The notes under the pieces were generated by a model. That model was given only the letters and a program-made list of their open reading frames with translations, had not been told where the DNA came from and did no database searches. Shown piece by piece: positions 60,351 through 64,000 of a stretch of 64,000 bases of DNA. How positions within the stretch are numbered: position 1 is the first letter of the stretch; every line of letters begins with the position of its first letter. Source of the stretch: Thiodiazotropha sp040506275 (GTDB lineage: Bacteria; Pseudomonadota; Gammaproteobacteria; Chromatiales; Chromatiaceae); assembly GCA_040506275.1 (NCBI GenBank), contig JBEVXD010000014.1, positions 62,001 to 126,000 on the forward strand. The letters run 5' to 3'. Position numbers and translations under genes: made by a program.

Positions 60351-61790
60351 ATGACTATCAAGCCGTTAACAGAGCATTCGCTTGGTCCCTGTGAACTGCT
60401 AAAAAAAGGGCTCACGTCAAGTGTAATCAGCCTGTTCACAGCTGTTTTTCTGGTCGTTTTCCCCACTCTATCGGCAGCGGATTCTTCCGCCAAAGCCTAT
60501 GATCTCGATCAGGCAATCGCCGTGGCCTTGGAAAACAATCGCCTGAGGACCATATCCCAACAATCCATGCAGATCGCCGAGGAGCAGTACCAACAGGCCA
60601 AATCCACCTACTGGCCGAGCCTCAGTCTGAACGCCAGCTTTCAAAGGCGGGACGAAACAGCCACTTTTGAGTACCCCGCACAGCGTTTCGATCTGATGCC
60701 GGGTATGCTGCCACCGGTGGATATACCCACCCAGGAGATCGATATCCTTGGACGGGATACCACCCTCTATTCACTCGATATGAATTACCCCCTCTATACC
60801 GGGGGCAAGCGCTCCAGTCTGATCGAACAGGCCAGACTTGGAGTGGCCATCGCGGCTCAAGAGGTGCGCCGTACCGATCTGCAAGTGGTACAGGATGTGA
60901 AACGCTACTTTTATGCGGCCCACTACACCCAGCAGTTGGAGGATCTCGCCGAGGAGATTTCCATCGCCTTTGAGGCCTTACGGGATATCACCCAGGCGTT
61001 TTACGAGGGCGGCTCGAATTCGGTCAACAAGCTGGATCTGCTGCAAAGCAAGCTGGCCTACACCCTCGCTTCAGCGACCCATGCTGAACTTGCCTCCAAA
61101 CATGCCTCGGCCCTGGCAGCTCTGGCGTTTGCCATGGGCCTGGATTGGCGTGCAGAGATTCGTCTCAATAATCCGGATTATGCCGTGGCCATTCCGCAGG
61201 ATGCCCTGGAAAACCTGGTTGAGCAGGCGCTGGATTTCAATCCCCAGGCGCAACAGTTGAAGTTGGCTGTCGATGTCTATGAGGCGAAGATAGAGGAGGC
61301 AGCCAGCGATCACTACCCCATGGTCGGTCTGATGGCCTCGGTAGGTGGATTTGACAACGATCTGGATGGTGGTCTCGATACGGATGCCAACCGCAACTCC
61401 TGGACCCTGGGTATCGGTGTCACAATGAAACTGTTTGAAGGCGGCCGGACCCAACACCGGGTCTCTGCAGCCCGGGTGGGACGTGACCAGAAGGAGCAAC
61501 AGCGACTCTTGCTGAATGAGAGTCTGGCTACACAGATCAAACACCTGTTCCTACAGACACATGCGGCAAAACAGCAGATTGAGATCACCCAGACCGCAGT
61601 CGAGACTGCCCGGGAGAATCGCGATTTAAGCAGCCGGGCCTATCAAACCGGAGCCGTAAAAACCGAAAAGGTGATCGAGGCCAATCTGATGGATGCGCTG
61701 GTACGGGCCAACCACTATCGTGCCAAACACGACCAGGCCCTGCATCTGGCTGAAATCACCTACTTGCTGGGCAGGGAGGCCACTGAGTAA
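60351..61790 (+). CDS. TolC-family outer-membrane efflux protein
   Basis: 479 residues with a signal peptide (LFTAVFLVVFPTLSAADS, cleavage near residue 44) and the two helical repeats of the TolC fold: YDLDQAIAVALENNRLRTIS and LVEQALDFNPQAQQLKLAVD. Strands LSLNASFQRRDE and YPLYTGGKRSSLIEQARL suit the barrel. GGSNSVNKLDLLQSKLAYTL and TGAVKTEKVIEANLMDAL sit in the coiled-coil hairpins. No inner-membrane pump or adaptor gene follows; instead it is linked to a periplasmic binding protein and a diguanylate cyclase. It may serve secretion or be part of a signalling operon. Confidence 0.9.
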   Translation: MTIKPLTEHSLGPCELLKKGLTSSVISLFTAVFLVVFPTLSAADSSAKAYDLDQAIAVALENNRLRTISQQSMQIAEEQYQQAKSTYWPSLSLNASFQRRDETATFEYPAQRFDLMPGMLPPVDIPTQEIDILGRDTTLYSLDMNYPLYTGGKRSSLIEQARLGVAIAAQEVRRTDLQVVQDVKRYFYAAHYTQQLEDLAEEISIAFEALRDITQAFYEGGSNSVNKLDLLQSKLAYTLASATHAELASKHASALAALAFAMGLDWRAEIRLNNPDYAVAIPQDALENLVEQALDFNPQAQQLKLAVDVYEAKIEEAASDHYPMVGLMASVGGFDNDLDGGLDTDANRNSWTLGIGVTMKLFEGGRTQHRVSAARVGRDQKEQQRLLLNESLATQIKHLFLQTHAAKQQIEITQTAVETARENRDLSSRAYQTGAVKTEKVIEANLMDALVRANHYRAKHDQALHLAEITYLLGREATE

Positions 61791-61812
61791 ATGTGACCTT
61801 TATGGATTGAAA

Positions 61813-62703
61813 ATGGGATTGAGAAAACCTGCCTGTGGCCTAGTTCTTTGGGCTCTTCTGTGGAGTCTTGGGATACCTCTGGGCATCGCCAATGATGACA
61901 AAGTTACCATTGTTGCAGGTCTGAGTGAGGAATCCCTCTATGATACGAGTATTACCGATGCGAAGATCGTATTCTCCCTAATATTCAATCAAGCGATCAA
62001 GGAGTCTGAGGAGCAGTTTGTTCTTGAGATATACGAAACTGATCTGGAAGTGGAAAGGAAGCTGATTGCCGGTGAACTCGATGCTGTATTTATCAATACG
62101 ATCCACTACCTGGAAATCGAAAAATATTTGAATCCCAAAGGCAGCTATATTATCCAGCATGGTCCGAAGATTAAACCTCAATACTATCTTTTAACCACGC
62201 GTAAAAGTGGTATTGACCGTCTTAGTCAGTTGCAAGGGATGAAAATCAGTATTCCCAGAGGACATGCGGTAGGGGAGTTGTTCCTCGACGTGATGTTGTT
62301 ACGGCAGAACCTACCGGTAACTGATCAATTTTTTTCTGAAATACGTGAGACCAGGGAATCCAACTCCGCGGTGGTCAATCTGTTTTTTGGCAAAGTGGAT
62401 GCTGCCTTGATCACAGACTATGCCTTCAACGTGGCCAGTGAGCTCAATCCGCAACTTACGAAACAGTTGATCGTGATCGATGTATCAGAACCCCTTGCTC
62501 ATCAGGTCGTATCGGTACGACACGATTTTCCACCTGAGCGTATCAAGAATATAGAGCCCTATATTCTCAATGTTCATGAATCCCCCAAGATGAGCCAAGT
62601 CTTGAAGACCTTTCGGCTGACTGCAGTAAGAAAGATTAAAAGCAACACCTTGGCAGAAGTTCGTGAGTTGAGTGATGAACATCGGAGCTTATTAGTCAAA
62701 TGA
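61813..62703 (+). CDS. PhnD/SsuA-like periplasmic binding protein
   Basis: About 296 residues. A signal peptide (GLVLWALLWSLGIPLGIA) precedes a type 2 periplasmic-binding fold: VTIVAGLSEESLYDTSITDA, LEIYETDLEVERKLIAGELD, AVFINTIHYLEIEKYLNPKG, ISIPRGHAVGELFLDVML and VDAALITDYAFNVASELNPQ. The last fits the phosphonate-binding PhnD pattern. There is no ABC transporter. It ends four bases into the diguanylate cyclase gene, so it probably feeds a ligand signal to that sensor. The ATG at 61813 is chosen because the upstream frame overlaps tolC and lacks a signal peptide. Confidence 0.82.
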   Translation: MGLRKPACGLVLWALLWSLGIPLGIANDDKVTIVAGLSEESLYDTSITDAKIVFSLIFNQAIKESEEQFVLEIYETDLEVERKLIAGELDAVFINTIHYLEIEKYLNPKGSYIIQHGPKIKPQYYLLTTRKSGIDRLSQLQGMKISIPRGHAVGELFLDVMLLRQNLPVTDQFFSEIRETRESNSAVVNLFFGKVDAALITDYAFNVASELNPQLTKQLIVIDVSEPLAHQVVSVRHDFPPERIKNIEPYILNVHESPKMSQVLKTFRLTAVRKIKSNTLAEVRELSDEHRSLLVK

Positions 62704-64000
62704 CCAGTGCTATGAAAAAATCAACCATATTCAAACACCTGTTTAAACGAATTGCACTGATCCTGCTAGTAACCAATGTATTATTTTCCCTGGTTTTGCT
62801 GCCGATCTATCAAGATAAACTGATCAAAATGATCGCCAGTCAGGGCGATACATTCGCCAACTCTACGATTGCCGCCTGTGGGGAGGCGCTGTATACGGAG
62901 GATTACAGTTTTATCATCTCATACATCAACAAAGTCCTGAACAATACGCCTGAAGTGCTGTTCATTAGTTTCTCATCTCGCCAAGGTGAGATCATTGAGT
63001 TGACGTCGGATGGTTGGTCACTGAAACAAGCTATAAATCGTGACGTATTGAAGTTGCAACGTGCTCAAGACTCACACTTGATTGATCATGTAGAGAATAT
63101 TGATAAAGGGGATATAAAGAGCGGATTTGTGTTTTCCAAACCAATCATAATCAGCGGTTATGACTGGGGCGACTTTACAATTGGTTTATCAGATTTAGAG
63201 TATCAATCGCTGCTTTCCAGCTATTTCAGGAATGTCCTGTTATTCAGTCTGATGTTGGTTGCTATCACGCTGCTGCTGCTGCATGGCAGTTCATTGAGCC
63301 TCTCTCAGCAGTTAACAAAGCTCAGGGAAACTGCATCGCAACTGGCAAAAGGTAATCTGTTAGCCCGTGCGCCAACAGAAGCCATCGGTGAAATCAGTCT
63401 ATTGGCCAACACCTTGAACGGCATGGCAATCAGCCTGGATGAGAATACCCGGCATCTGAGGCGGCTTGCACGACTTGTCCAGGATACCAATGATGCGATT
63501 GCAATATTCGATGACACCAGCAAAGTCATCTATGTAAATTCTGCGCTGACCAATTTTTTTGGAGAAGATATCAATGATTTCAAGGGAATGAATCTCTCGA
63601 AATTTTTCGCACACCTAAAGATCGGTCGTAGCAAACAAAAAGAGCTGCAGAATGAACTCTCAGGCAGTGATTTTCATGACTGTACAACCGATTTGACATT
63701 CAAAATATCAAGTGAAAAAACCTACCATCTGACCATGCGGATCGAGAAGTTTGATCTGCATGAAGTGGAATCCGGTGGCTTCTTCATCATTCTCTCGGAT
63801 ATTACACGAAGAAAGCAACTTGAACAGGAGCTGGAGACCCTGGCGTATATCGATAAACTGACTCAGCTTCCAAATCGTCGTTACTTTATGGATCGTATGA
63901 ATGAGGCGGTCGAAGAAGCGGAAATGTTCAATACGGCTTTTACACTGATATTTCTGGATGTGGACAATTTCAAGATTATCAATGATTCACTGGGCCATGA
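62700..64000 (+). CDS. Membrane diguanylate cyclase: dCACHE-like/HAMP/PAS/GGDEF, 3' end cut by window
   Basis: Starts with an ATGA overlap on the PhnD-like gene (MTSAMKKSTIFKHLFKRIAL). Membrane helix 1 (about 15-37) is followed by a periplasmic sensor of about 130 residues (ALYTEDYSFIISYINKVLNN, SGFVFSKPIIISGYDW), helix 2 (about 178-197, LLFSLMLVAITLLLLHGSS), HAMP (LSQQLTKLRETASQLAKGNL), PAS (about 255-370, TNDAIAIFDDTSKVIYVNSA) and the beginning of GGDEF (YIDKLTQLPNRRYFMDRM, FLDVDNFKIINDSLGH). The GGDEF motif itself lies beyond the window. About 434 codons are visible. Output is probably c-di-GMP controlled by the upstream binding protein. Confidence 0.88.
   Translation, partial: MTSAMKKSTIFKHLFKRIALILLVTNVLFSLVLLPIYQDKLIKMIASQGDTFANSTIAACGEALYTEDYSFIISYINKVLNNTPEVLFISFSSRQGEIIELTSDGWSLKQAINRDVLKLQRAQDSHLIDHVENIDKGDIKSGFVFSKPIIISGYDWGDFTIGLSDLEYQSLLSSYFRNVLLFSLMLVAITLLLLHGSSLSLSQQLTKLRETASQLAKGNLLARAPTEAIGEISLLANTLNGMAISLDENTRHLRRLARLVQDTNDAIAIFDDTSKVIYVNSALTNFFGEDINDFKGMNLSKFFAHLKIGRSKQKELQNELSGSDFHDCTTDLTFKISSEKTYHLTMRIEKFDLHEVESGGFFIILSDITRRKQLEQELETLAYIDKLTQLPNRRYFMDRMNEAVEEAEMFNTAFTLIFLDVDNFKIINDSLGH

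Overview
The window reads as chromosome of a gammaproteobacterium, most likely a chemolithoautotrophic sulfur oxidiser of the Chromatiales/Sedimenticola/lucinid-symbiont type. This is inferred from gammaproteobacterial synteny (yrbG-kdsD-kdsC-lptCAB-rpoN-hpf; rplM-rpsI; rpe-gph-trpEGDC beside crp and a YhfA-type OsmC gene), from a QmoAB-HdrCB electron-transfer module of the reverse dissimilatory sulfate-reduction type, and from a CbbQ/CbbO-like pair. No 16S rRNA gene is present, so the placement rests on gene content.

Layout. 1-6600 (minus): envelope block with hpf (cut by the window edge), rpoN, lptB, lptA, lptC, kdsC, kdsD and a Ca2+/Na+ antiporter. 6600-8400: rplM-rpsI preceded by a short promoter-hairpin-terminator unit, then tRNA-Gln(CUG) whose 3' end is repeated with a 173-bp period around a 100-N assembly gap. 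8850-13770: porin plus BCCT transporter, and an FG-GAP lipoprotein. 13860-24860: VOC and DUF885-like proteins, OsmC, crp, tag, a WYL regulator, the trp genes, gph and rpe. 25100-32800: mixed housekeeping and small genes (lytic transglycosylase, djlA, tas, a Rieske protein, a PfkB kinase) and a broken REP-associated transposase (RAYT) between two REP pairs. 32816-38302: one 1828-residue protein with two cyclic-nucleotide-binding-like domains, a rhodanese domain lacking its cysteine, and a very long coiled coil. 38500-47200: a gamma-glutamyltransferase-like enzyme, a nested palindromic element, a lysine-tailed HU protein, a retropepsin, MlaC, and a CbbQ/CbbO-type AAA+/VWA pair. 47200-49800: a multidomain GGDEF-EAL protein. 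50236-55418: qmoA-qmoB-hdrC-hdrB. 55500-60000: an integron remnant with a truncated integrase pointing away from about five AT-rich gene cassettes separated by attC sites. 60350-64000: an operon of a TolC-like protein, a PhnD-like periplasmic binding protein and a membrane diguanylate cyclase cut by the window end.

The accessory signal is concentrated in three kinds of sequence. The first is the cassette array, whose products are mostly membrane proteins plus one DUF3800 protein. The second is several families of short palindromic repeats: a CTATTAACCCGGCGAC family, a REPIN/RAYT family, and a GGTGCGGC hairpin family. The third is the tRNA-Gln repeat, in which a tRNA 3' end is interrupted in the T loop. 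The array and the giant coiled-coil protein are the best candidates for undescribed biology.
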